From Hyparrhenia diplandra (taxonomy: Eukaryota > Streptophyta > Magnoliopsida > Poales > Poaceae), in contig JADLZK010001168.1 in the NCBI GenBank assembly GCA_015847255.1, forward strand, positions 1 through 64,000: 64,000 bases of DNA. Reading direction: 5' to 3'. Of this stretch, positions 51,517 through 60,967 are shown piece by piece. Positions within the stretch are counted from its first letter, which is position 1, and each line of letters opens with the position of its first letter. The translations under genes were made by a program, and so were the position numbers. The notes under the pieces were generated by a model, which was given only the letters and a program-made list of their open reading frames with translations, had not been told where the DNA came from and searched no databases.

Positions 51517-51695
51517 ACTTTCATCAATAGAGATTGTTATAGAGTTGCACACTCTTTAGCTAAGCAAGTTACAGGTGATGCAAAGGGCTGGGCGGTGGCT
51601 AGTTTGCCCAGCTGGCATTACTTGCAAATTGTAATCCCCGGATGATTTGATAGATGACTGAAACCCACAAGTCGTTAAAAAAAAAAATGTGTGAT

Positions 51696-53385
51696 GTACA
51701 TGCATTTGGTCTTTTCTATTTTTTTCTCCAGTAACCCAATGGTTTCTATGGATGAGGGTGCTAAAGTGAATAGGTTTTTAAAAGAAATTCCAAAACTAAG
51801 GTAGAAGCTCTGCTATGCATTTTAACAATCAGAGGTCCCCTCATGATGTTATATTATCTAATAACACAGACGAAGACAGACAACAAGGCCAATTGGGGTT
51901 AGATTTCGATCCCTCTTTCCTGTACTCAAGTAAATTCAAAAGAATCTATAAAGTGGTGCTTCTAATTAGTTGACTTCGTTTCCGTCTGTCGTAGCTTTAA
52001 CGTATATGAATTTTGAGGTCTCTTTTTATCCATTTCCACCTTTCAGTTTTCACCATGACAAACGCTTAAAATGCTTCATAACTCTTATTAGACCTTTATT
52101 TGTACTACCATTAATTCATCAAAGCTCGTGATAGGATAGGATTGGATGCACTTCCACTATGCTTCTTCTATATCACAAAGTTTTTGCCACCTGGTGCTAA
52201 CATTAACCTTGTTATTAATACAACTTGTATGTTTTTTTCAGCATGTTCCAAAATCAGGTAAAAACACAACAAGGTGAGGCTTTTCTATCACAAGCAAGAA
52301 AAAGGCCACGAAAGCATAACATAATTTAGAGAATTTACTGGAAAAGTGACAACAAGGCCAGGCCACGAACCAAATGGACAACGTTGTGGAGCAGTCCTGG
52401 GCTCCTGGCCTTCTGGGTACTTACTGGGTCAATCCATATCCCGTGCGGATGGGCCACAGGTAACACAATTAATTGAATGGGCCTCCGTTGCGTGAAACGG
52501 GCCAAGCAGTTCTTGTGTGTCCTCTATTGTGGTTTAACGTCCCGTAGTAGTAGAAAGGGGAAAAAATTGTATATATGCTTGTATACATTGAGAAGGTGTT
52601 TGAGACTGTTTCACAAACTTCACGGTGGAGTATCTTCATAAAAACCTGAAGTATGTAGGGCACCTCTTCAGATTTTCTCACAACTCCATACTTTTTTCTT
52701 GAACTGTGTGCGTGGAGCTAAAACCATTTGACAAAAAAAAAAATATGTAGTGGAGCTGGAAAATATGGAGCAGACCAATCCAGACACCTCTAACGCGCAT
52801 CTGCTTTAGCAAGTGCCGTTACTGTTGCATCTTCGTCTACTGTTGAGCGTTGACCGGCTTGGCGATCGAAAGAAACTCGATCTAATTATCCAAAGCACAC
52901 CAAAGCTAGCTCTATCACAGCCTCTAATTAAAAGGGGATAAAGTTAGCAGGCAGAAGATGAAGGTCACCTCACTAACATCATGCATGCATGTTGTCAAAA
53001 CCTTGGACCAACCAAAAGTCCAACCACTGGTCACTTCACCGACCGCGTCAGTTCGTTTTCACCCTGTGACCTGCGTCAATTTTCACGAAGCTTTGCTTGT
53101 GATGCACGAGCAGAGTACTGCATTGCAGCCAGCAGGCACAGGGAGGCAGAGTCACGCATCATGCTGGATACAGAGGGGTTTCAAAGGCCGACTGGGCAGA
53201 TATGGTCAAAGCCAGAGTCAAAGACCTCCTCACTTTCACACTTCACAGGTCACACAGGCCTATCATCTTCTTCTGCCGGTGCGCCCCTCCAAACATCTAG
53301 GGTAATAACGGCTGAAAACGACCCAAAACGGCATTATATACAATACACAAAACAAAAACGGCTGTACGTGATTTTTCTGTATTTA
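51696..53385. other. Intergenic DNA
   Basis: No gene or clear repeat was found. Small open frames at 52958-53400 overlap in two frames and carry no motif. Confidence 0.4.
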
Positions 53386-53585
53386 GGGCCTGTTTAGTTT
53401 AGGTCACCGGTTGCCACGCCAAACGTTTGTCAAGCTGTGGCGGAGGCGGAGGAAATTGTCGCCACACGTAAATTGCGTTGTATATTCGCATGCATGCCAA
53501 AGCTTCGATCTTGAACCAAACATCTTACTTTTTGTGGCGGCGCCACAGAGCAGGGTGTGGCGAGCTTTGGCACCGATCCAAACAA
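53386..53585. mobile_element. MITE with GGGCCTGTTTAGTT left end
   Basis: The left end AGGGCCTGTTTAGTTTAGG is a common grass MITE terminus. The right side, near 53560-53585, reads GAGCTTTGGCACCGATCCAAACAATT, a diverged inverted partner. The interior has smaller inverted repeats built on GTGGCGG and GCCACAC. About 200 bp, noncoding. Confidence 0.5.
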
Positions 53586-53909
53586 TTATAAAGAATACAA
53601 AAGATGGTAAACATGTTGAGAATGACAATTTTTATGTTTTGGCTAGTTTCGAACAAATATTGAGACATGGGAATAACACTAGTATTGTTTGTCGTTAGGG
53701 GAACTATGCTCCTCCCATAAACACGCTTCCCGAGCGGCAAACAAAGCGGGATGGAGATGATATTTAGGAACAAAAGGAGGAAGCTCTATGTCTACGGTCA
53801 CAGATGACACATGTCCACATTCGATCTAAATTGTTTATCCGTTGTGCACCCATTGACATTAAACTTAACCTCATTGTCGGTCTTTTCTTTCTCAACTATT
53901 TATTGATTC

Positions 53910-54510
53910 GAGCAACTCCAGCATGGCCCCTACTTGAGCCCCATAGCTAAATGTGGGGGCTCGGGCCAAAAACCTCTCTCCAACGGGACCCCTACTATGG
54001 ATCTAAAATTTGGTCTGCAAGACCCAAATTCTCTCCTCGGACCCCATTTCTCGTTGGCCCAACGATTCCAGCCCTCATCCGACTTTGCTCCTCGCTTTTG
54101 TCGTGCGGAGCCGTAAGAGCGGTTGTATCCGCTTGGCGAGTACGACCGCCCCCCCGCCTCCCCTCCGGCGAGTGTGGCCACCCACCCGCCCCTCCAAATG
54201 AGTCTTTGCTAGGACCCCACTGCCGCCACACGCCACCCGCCGCATGGGCATGGCTCCTAGTCATTTGGACACCGGCGCACGCCGCGGCGCGGGGTCCGCC
54301 CCCCTCGCCTCGGCCCCGCTTGTCCGACAGGTTGTGTTTGTTCTCAATGACGTATGGGCTCCACATGTAAGTGACTATTTCCATGCTTTTGAGGGTTTTG
54401 GTTTAAGGGCCTTTTCTTTGGAGCGATTGTAAAGTAGGGGCCAACAAAAACTAGAGAAGAGCCCCCATAATAAAAGTTGGGGCTCGATTTTGGGGCTTCA
54501 GTAGTTGCTC
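53910..54510. mobile_element. 600-bp TIR element, GAGCAACT ends
   Basis: The left end GAGCAACTCCAGCATGGCCC and the right end GGGGCTTCAGTAGTTGCTC are inverted partners. Near-terminal blocks CCCCTACTT and AAGTAGGGGCC, and GAGCCCC and GGGGCTC, are also inverted. The interior is GC-rich with open frames on both strands but no transposase. No target duplication was certain. Confidence 0.55.
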
Positions 54511-55014
54511 TTACCCTAGCAAGACCCAAGGGTAGAATGGTCATTTACCTCTTCGCTAGAATCACTACTATGTTGAAAGTAACTAATTTCTTTGGCGTAA
54601 CAAATTTGCTTGCTGTGGTATGCTGTACTCCTACTGGACTAAACCACACTTTTCGTGGTACGTCGAAGATGAAAGTCAAGTTTCCGTTGTTTGGATGTCA
54701 TTGGATTCAACTCAATTAAAGTCAGCTGTGTCGTCCTCTTCCTCTCTCGTGTTTCACAGCCATGACAGCACAGCAGAGTCTCAGTGTGAACTCTGGGGCA
54801 GTCCAAGAGACCGACTGACCGAGGCACACCAGATTAAGAGGGAGCAGTAACCAGGGGGGGCAGCACGGCAGGGACAGTAGCTGCACAGAGCCACAGGAGC
54901 ACGCTGGCACTGGCTGCTGCACCTGCACTGCACGCACCGATACTCCTGCTGCTCTACTCGGCGAGCCACTGAGGACGAAAGAAGCAACAAGCAAAGGAGG
55001 AAGAGACAGGCAGC

Positions 55015-55530
55015 CACTGAGACTATCCGCACTCATGTTCCTCTGTTTACTTCCTCTACACATCTTAGTCATCAAGATTACATCCTCGTCATCAAGATTC
55101 ACTCCTTTACAGTACTTTCTTCCGCACTCATCTCTCCTTTATATCTCCTCTATACCAACAACCATCGGTAGGGTCCACTTAAAATTTTATCTAAATATAT
55201 CCATGTGAGATCTAGTTTTGAAGGATTTATTGAAACGAATTTAATGGTGCAATCGGATTTTAATTTTATTCTTTATTTTGTGAGTTATAGCATTTTTTAG
55301 ATAGTTAAAACTGTGGGGCCCGCGCATGATCCACTTTCCTCGCTGCTGCTCTCTCTCTATGCTTCTGTCCAGTAAATTGCCGTACACACGGGACAGACAC
55401 CGGAAATCAGGCTCTCCGGGACGGTAGCGGGACGATAGCGGGAGGGTCCAGTACCCCGCTGCAGCAGTTTTCGGTACTGGAGGAACGCATCCAGTGCCCC
55501 TCTCAGTACCCGCTGCGGATAGCCTGAGGA
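55015..55530. mobile_element. 500-bp TIR element, ACTATCCGCA ends
   Basis: CTGAGACTATCCGCACTC at the left and GCTGCGGATAGCCTGAGG at the right are inverted with a few mismatches. The block contains GTAGGGTCCACTT and a GTGGGGCCCGCGCATGATCC segment often seen in such grass elements. Noncoding. Confidence 0.45.
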
Positions 55531-55945
55531 CGGCCCCCATGCATACAGTTCATGGAACACGGCGAAAACCATCGGAGCGGATCGATAAAGCTGCAGAATC
55601 TTTCGGTCAATCTGGGACCCTGATGCACCAAATCTTTGGCCAAATCTTTGGACTCCTTCCTCTTTCTCCTTCCCCCAGCCTAGCCCCCTGACCTACACTG
55701 CCAATGTGCCATGGCCTAGCAGTATCTTCTGGCAGGCGTGGCGATCGAGCCCAAGCTCCCAGCGGCGCACCACCATTACTGCTGCTGCAGGCAGCTGTTG
55801 CTACCTTTCGTGTCCGACGAGCACACTCCATTCTTTGTTTGACCCAGGGCACCCAACCCAGCAGCGATGGCATCTTCGGCGGCAAAGCTCAAATCGCTCA
55901 AAACTCAGCAAAACTTTAAGCTTTTTCATGTGTAGATCGATTAGG

Positions 55946-56190
55946 GCTGTGTTTAGTTGGTGGGAAAAGGTGGAAAAACATTGTTCGAATCAAAAAAGTC
56001 ACCGCAAAGACGCGTTTCGTTTGTTTGTGGTAAACATTATCCTACCATGGCGTAACCCAGGCTCAAAAAGAATCGCCTCGTCGTCGGTACATCAAAACTA
56101 TGTAATTAGTTTTTTATTTACCTACATTTAGTCTTTCCCTACACGTGAGGCAAAAGATTTGATGTGATAGGTGAATAGTGAGCTTGTATT
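55946..56190. mobile_element. MITE remnant, same family as 60084-60313
   Basis: Starts GGCTGTGTTTAGTTGG and contains CTACCATGGCGTAACCCAGG and CATCAAAACTATGTAATTAG, closely matching phrases in the element near 60100-60310. The right end is GTGATAGGTGAATAGTG. No coding capacity. Confidence 0.5.
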
Positions 56191-56777
56191 TCCAGTTTCA
56201 GGAACTAAAGGCCGTCTTTGCTCTTTGGCACAGTTCAACTCTGCTGCCGTTGCTTTGAGACCTGTGTTGTACTGTAAAGTTGCAGGTCTCTCGCAGTGTC
56301 CGAGGTAAAGAGTTCCAGCACTGACAGCGTGCGTAGAGCCGCTGATCATCTTTTCTTTCTCTGATCAAAAGCGAGGAAACGGAATGGAAGGCGAGGATAG
56401 AGTGTGTCGTCCTGGAGTACTGTACAAGCACATACACAATGGCTCGCTTTCGAAGCTTCAATGGCAGGCTGTATCTGCTTTACAAAACATCTATAGAATT
56501 GTGCTTTATCATAAAAGCAGAACAAGACTAGCAAGACCAAGAACATCAACGTACTCAGGCCTGTTAGGAATTCTATAGAAATCATATACGTACAATTTTA
56601 TAACATACAAAAGTTTTTTTTTTTCGTGTTCCAAACAGATGATGCTGGTGGTTACTCAGATGAGATTGAATAACTACAAGCTAGGAGAAAGACATGCATG
56701 CTATTGAGCCGAGTTCGAGTGAGCATGCCGCCTCAAACTTTGTTGGAGCATCGTTTGGACAAAAACACCGAACGGGG

Positions 56778-57131
56778 AATAATCTACAAAATCGTCCGCA
56801 GCCGCCTGAGACGTGTCCGTAGAAAACGAAACGAAAAGCCCGAGACCAGCGAGCCGAGATCTAAAACGGAACGGAACCCGAGGGAGGAGACGTTTTTCAC
56901 CGCCTCGCGCAAGCAGCTGTTGCTTGCTGGCTTCCTCCCTTGCCTTCCCCCTTGCTTCCACCACCCTCTCCCACGCTAGCTTTCCCCGACTTCTTCTTCC
57001 CCACGCTAACACATCACGTGCCTTCGACAAAGACGAGATGTCGTCGGCCGACGACACTCCACAACAGACCCGCCTCCCACGGGCGTCTTTGCTGCGTCGC
57101 CGTCTCCGGCGTTCCCGAATAATCTACAAAA
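56778..57131. repeat. Insertion flanked by a 14-bp direct repeat
   Basis: AATAATCTACAAAA occurs at 56778-56791 and 57118-57131. The ~326 bp between is GC-rich and ends in a stretch coding MSSADDTPQQTRLPRASLLR on the plus strand. The arrangement could be a retroposed fragment with a target duplication, but no poly(A) is present. Confidence 0.35.
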
Positions 57132-57173
57132 ATTTGCTTATACCCGCATTTTCGGGATTGAGATGTGTGTAGT

Positions 57174-59170
57174 GTTGCAAAGCTAATTTGGAAGACCAGG
57201 GGCTCCTCCAAAGTGCAGATTCTTCGTTTGGCTACTTCTTTAGAATAGGATATGGACCGCGACTGCTTCAGGTGCGTCAATGGTCAAACGAGTACTTTTG
57301 CCAATTGTGTTTTGCGCAATCTAGAGACATTGGTTCATTTGTTCACTGAATGCCCTGGTGTGGTCAATTTGGAAGGAGAAATTGGCTATTTTGCCAGCGC
57401 GAAGAGTGGGTTTCGCCAAAATGCCATTAAGTTTTTGGGCGCCATTTCGTTTGCCCTTCTCAAGGTCGCCTCTCCGCTAAAAATGCCCTCGATGTCCAAT
57501 TTCACTGTTTATGCATTCTTTCTTACCCGTTTTACCCTTCTGCCTTTCCTCTTCTAACTTTCACGGTCACGAACGAGAACGGACCAAATCCACTCCTCGC
57601 TCACGCATAGAGCCGGCCCGTCCGTGCGCCGCCGCCGCCGCTGACCCCGGACGCGCCAACCGCCGCCGTCCGGTGCGGAGCCGAGGCCGCGCGGACCGCG
57701 CGGGCGCTGCTGTGGCGTGAGGCCGAGGAGCGTCGTCCGCATCTTCGGAGTAGGTGCCGCGTGGCCATCCGCGCTCGTGGTGAGCGTCGGACTGCAGCTG
57801 CAGGTCGCCAAAGTACCTGGCCGCCGTCGTGAGTGCACGAGCCGGCCGTGCAGGGGCCTGGACAGAGCCGCGGCACGAGGCCGCTTGTGGGTCCGCCGTG
57901 GCCGCGGTGAGAGACTGTGCGGAGGGCCGCGCTGGTGTGGCGGTGCCGCAAGGCAGCGGGACGCCGGGCTGCCGTCTCGACGAGCGGAGAAAGCAACTCC
58001 ATGGATCTTGCATGCTTGCAGTTGTTTTGGTCATGCAAATATACTCGATCTGTACAACTTTATTATTATATGTAGGAGTAAAAATATGTGAAACTGTTCG
58101 TGTGTGTGCATGCAACTTCGTCGTCGTTCTTCCGGTTTGCTTCCTGTGGCAGTACCAGTGGACTACTGCTGCGACACTTCAGAGATCGATCGATATATAC
58201 GAGACCACGCGTGGGGCGTTGCGATGGGCAGGCTGCGTCGCGAGGCCGCGGAGTGCCGGACGTGCTCGCGAGGCGAGTTGCAGTTGCGCGGCGCGCGGGA
58301 GCGTCGGCCCCGGTCGCGAGCCGAAGCCGCGCCGTCGGGCTGCCTGGCCCCGGCGGCGGCGGTTGGCGCGGACGGGGTCGGCGGCGGCGGCGGCGGCGCA
58401 CGGACGGGCCGGCTCTATGCGTGAGCGAGGAGCGGATTTGGTCCGTTCTCGTTCGTGACCGTGAAAGTTAGAAGAGGAAAGGCAGAAGGGTAAAACGAGT
58501 AAGAAAGAATGCATAAACAGTGAAATTGGACATTAGGGCATTTTTAGCAGGAGCGCAACCCTCGGGAATGCAAACGAAATAAAACCCAAAAACTTAATTC
58601 AAGATTTTTAGCGAAACCCACCTTGGCTACAAGCAAGAAAATAGCCAATTTCTCATTTGGAAGAGAGTGGGTTTGTAGATCGGGGCTAGTTGCCTCCAGC
58701 CGGCAAGCTGGGGTGCCTACGGGGATGTTAAAGAATGGTTCGTTCAGCTGATGCATACCTTACCATCAAAAACAAGGAAGGGCCTCGTCTCTTTGGTGCC
58801 GCTGACAATCTGGGAAGTATGGCGGGAGAGAAACAACAGGCCAGTGCACAAAATAGTGGAGTCAATCGGTGATGAGGCCAGGCTATGGGCTTTCGCTGGC
58901 AACAGAGGTCTATAGCTTCTTCTACCGGCTCTGGTAGTTGACTACACAGCTGGTGTATCTAAACCTGAACCTGATTCAGGGTTGGTTGGGTTCCCTTTTA
59001 ATGTAAATTAGACCTATTGTTAGTTAGGGGTGGCTTGGGACTGATGTAAATTTTTTCCCCGAGCAAAAGTGTGTGGCACACCTTGTGCTGTTGTTTGTAA
59101 TTTGTTCGAATTTCATCCATTCTTATCAATGAAAGCTCGGTAACGGATCTTTCGAAAAAAAAAAAAAAAA
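57174..59170 (+). mobile_element. L1-type LINE 3' end, split by a MULE
   Basis: Left of the MULE, the plus strand codes AKLIWKTRGSSKVQ and, after a shift, CFRCVNGQTS...ETLVHLFTECPG, the zinc-binding domain found after plant LINE reverse transcriptases. Right of the MULE the same protein family continues (EWFVQLMHTLPSKTRKG, then TIWEVWRERNNRPVHKIVE) to a stop near 58914. A ~240-bp 3' UTR follows, ending in TCAATGAAAGCTCGGTAACG and poly(A) at 59155-59170. Heavily 5'-truncated and frameshifted, so inactive. Confidence 0.8.
57367..58663. mobile_element. Mutator-like element with long TIRs and 9-bp TSD
   Basis: ATTTGGAAG lies immediately outside both ends (57367-57375 and 58655-58663), a perfect 9-bp target duplication. 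The element, 57376-58654 (1,279 bp), starts GAGAAATTGGCTATTTT and ends with its inverse. Inverted ends run about 300 bp, shown by matching blocks such as TTCACTGTTTATGCATTCTT, TCACGGTCACGAACGAGAAC and GCATAGAGCCGGCCCGTCCG with their reverse complements on the right. The ~650-bp middle is partly GC-rich and partly AT-rich and has no transposase. It could be a Pack-MULE carrying a gene fragment; I could not name the fragment. Confidence 0.9.
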
Positions 59171-59515
59171 GCTTGAGCTTGTTAGAGGGTGAAAGCCGAG
59201 ACCTAGAATAGTTTGTGCCTACAACTAGACTTAAGCTTGACTAGATTGTGATAAAAGTCAATCTCGAATCAAGCCTAAGACAGAGCTTATTTGCAGAGAA
59301 AATTCACCTAAATTCCTTATCCGTCACTTAAAAACCATGATTCTCTACAATCTTGAAACCAAGATAATTGTCTAAGTAAGCATATGAGTTATTTCTATTG
59401 TTCTACTAATCCTCCTCGAATTGTAAAGGTGGTTAGCGGTGAACGAATAGGTGGCTTGGCACATAGGAATCTGACCGAGATGGGTCTAATCAGGGGTATT
59501 ATATATTCTTTTTGA

Positions 59516-60065
59516 CAAAATAGCCATTTGGGTCCTTGAACTTTGCAAAGAAGGGTCAACTTCGTCACTCAACTTTTCAGATTGGCTAGTTTAGTCGCTC
59601 AACTTTCATTTTGGGCCAAATCCATCCTTGTGGTGATATGGTGTTCTATATTAGCATAAGACAAATGCAAAATGCCCCTTTTACCCTTAGCTCATGTTGA
59701 TCAAACATATGTCCTCATACTCTCTTAAATTCTTAATACATATACACATAATAAAATATTTTTTAGCTAACACAAAATATAGTTTCTAAAAAGTGTATCT
59801 GCTTGTACTTTTTAAAGCGATTCATTCGAATTTGATAGATAAATTGTATGTGCTCAAACATATATTTACTTTTAGTATATGTAAAACTTCAAGGGTAAAA
59901 TAGACATTTTATATTAGTTTCATGTTAATATGGAGCCCCATATAAGCATAAGGATGAGTTTGGCCCAAAATTGAAAGTTGAGGGACTAAACCGGCCAATC
60001 TGAAAGTTGAGGGGCTTAAGTTAACCCTTGCCGCAAAGTTCAAGTAAGAACATGGCTATTTTGCC
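59516..60065. mobile_element. 550-bp element with long TIRs, MULE-like
   Basis: The ends GACAAAATAGCCATTT and CATGGCTATTTTGCC are inverted. Complementarity continues inward: CCTTGAACTTTGC with GCAAAGTTCAAG, CTCAACTTTCATTTTGGGCC with GGCCCAAAATTGAAAGTTGAG, and TTAGCATAAG. The long TIRs and an imperfect 8-9-bp flank (TTCTTTTT / TTCTTATT) suggest a non-autonomous Mutator-like element. Confidence 0.6.
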
Positions 60066-60083
60066 TTCTTATTTGTGTTTAGA

Positions 60084-60540
60084 TCTATGGAGTTTGCGAA
60101 AAATATCACATCGCATTAATCGTAACACTTTTCGTTTGTTTGTGTTAAGTTGTCCTACCATGATCTAACTAGGCACAATAGATTTGTCTCATCGTGTGCA
60201 TTAAAACTATGTAATTATTTTTTTTTATTTACCTATATTTAGTGCTCTATGCATGAGGTAAAAATTTGATGTGATAGATGAATTGTGAATTTTGGAGAGA
60301 GAATTGAGGGATCTAAACATGGCGCACCCAAAAAGTTCTACAGTACCCGTCACATAAAATCTTTTAACGCATAAATAGAACATTAAATTTGAGTAAATAA
60401 AAAATTAATTGCATAGTTTGTTTGAAAATTACGAGATGGCCTAGATAGTCTATGGTAGTATAATAATTAACAAATACAAATGAAAAAATGCTACAGTAAG
60501 CGAACTCAATATATTTCACAACTAAACACCCCCATGGGTT
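60084..60540. mobile_element. Two adjacent MITE remnants
   Basis: 60084-60310 matches the phrases of the element at 55946-56190 (ACTTTTCGTTTGTTTGTG, AAAACTATGTAATTA, TTTGATGTGATAGATGAA). 60310-60540 matches the type at 17999-18246 (CACATAAAATCTTTTAACGC, GAAAATTACGAGATGGCCTA, ending CAACTAAACACCCCC). They look like related elements joined or nested at their ends. Confidence 0.5.
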
Positions 60541-60967
60541 GCTCGGTGTGTGGGCGATGTGGGTTGCATGGTTGCTGCGACTACATTCGTGCAGACTGCG
60601 AGTGTGGCAATTGTTCTGGAGGGTAAGCCGAATATTTTTTTTCCGAAGTTCGAAGGTTGCACAAATAGTACAATAATCTACGTTACATGAGCAGTTGGAG
60701 GACATAAAAGGGAACGGCTAAATCTGTGTGGAAGTAATAGAAAAGATATAGTGTTTTTATGTCTATTAGCCAAGATTATTGGAATATCATCAACAATGGG
60801 TCAAAAAGATTAAAATCTATGAAAAATGGCTAGGATTTGATTTTTTTTATAGCACATCTAGAATAAAAAGTTTTGCGGCATACAGAAAAGTCTCCTTTTC
60901 TGTAATTCGAGTTAATCTATAGTCACGCCTAAGAAGAGTGAAGTAGTTCGGGAAGCCCTAAACATTT

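Larger units (their letters stand above)
48546..51695 (+). mobile_element. 5'-truncated LINE (RNase H end), host of a nested insertion
   Basis: ATGTGTGAT flanks the unit at 48546-48554 and 51687-51695, and the right copy follows a poly(A) run (51677-51687). The coding parts 48555-48637 and 51517-51650 form a continuous frame once the insertion between them is set aside. They code the C-terminal part of an RNase H-like domain as found at the end of plant LINE polyproteins (INRDCYRVAHSLAKQ then a stop). Only about 260 bp of LINE remain, so it was heavily 5'-truncated on arrival. Confidence 0.75.

Noticed and set aside
50811..51559. Overlapping 120-178-aa frames on both strands
   Set aside because: These lie in the GC-rich body of retroposon copy A. 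No frame has a motif, and many are open only because of GC-rich composition.
53411..53773. Small protein frames around 53.4-53.8 kb
   Set aside because: They overlap a MITE and each other on both strands; no motif or splice support.
58066..58514. Plus and minus frames in the MULE right TIR
   Set aside because: They duplicate frames of the left TIR in inverted orientation and are explained by the terminal repeats.
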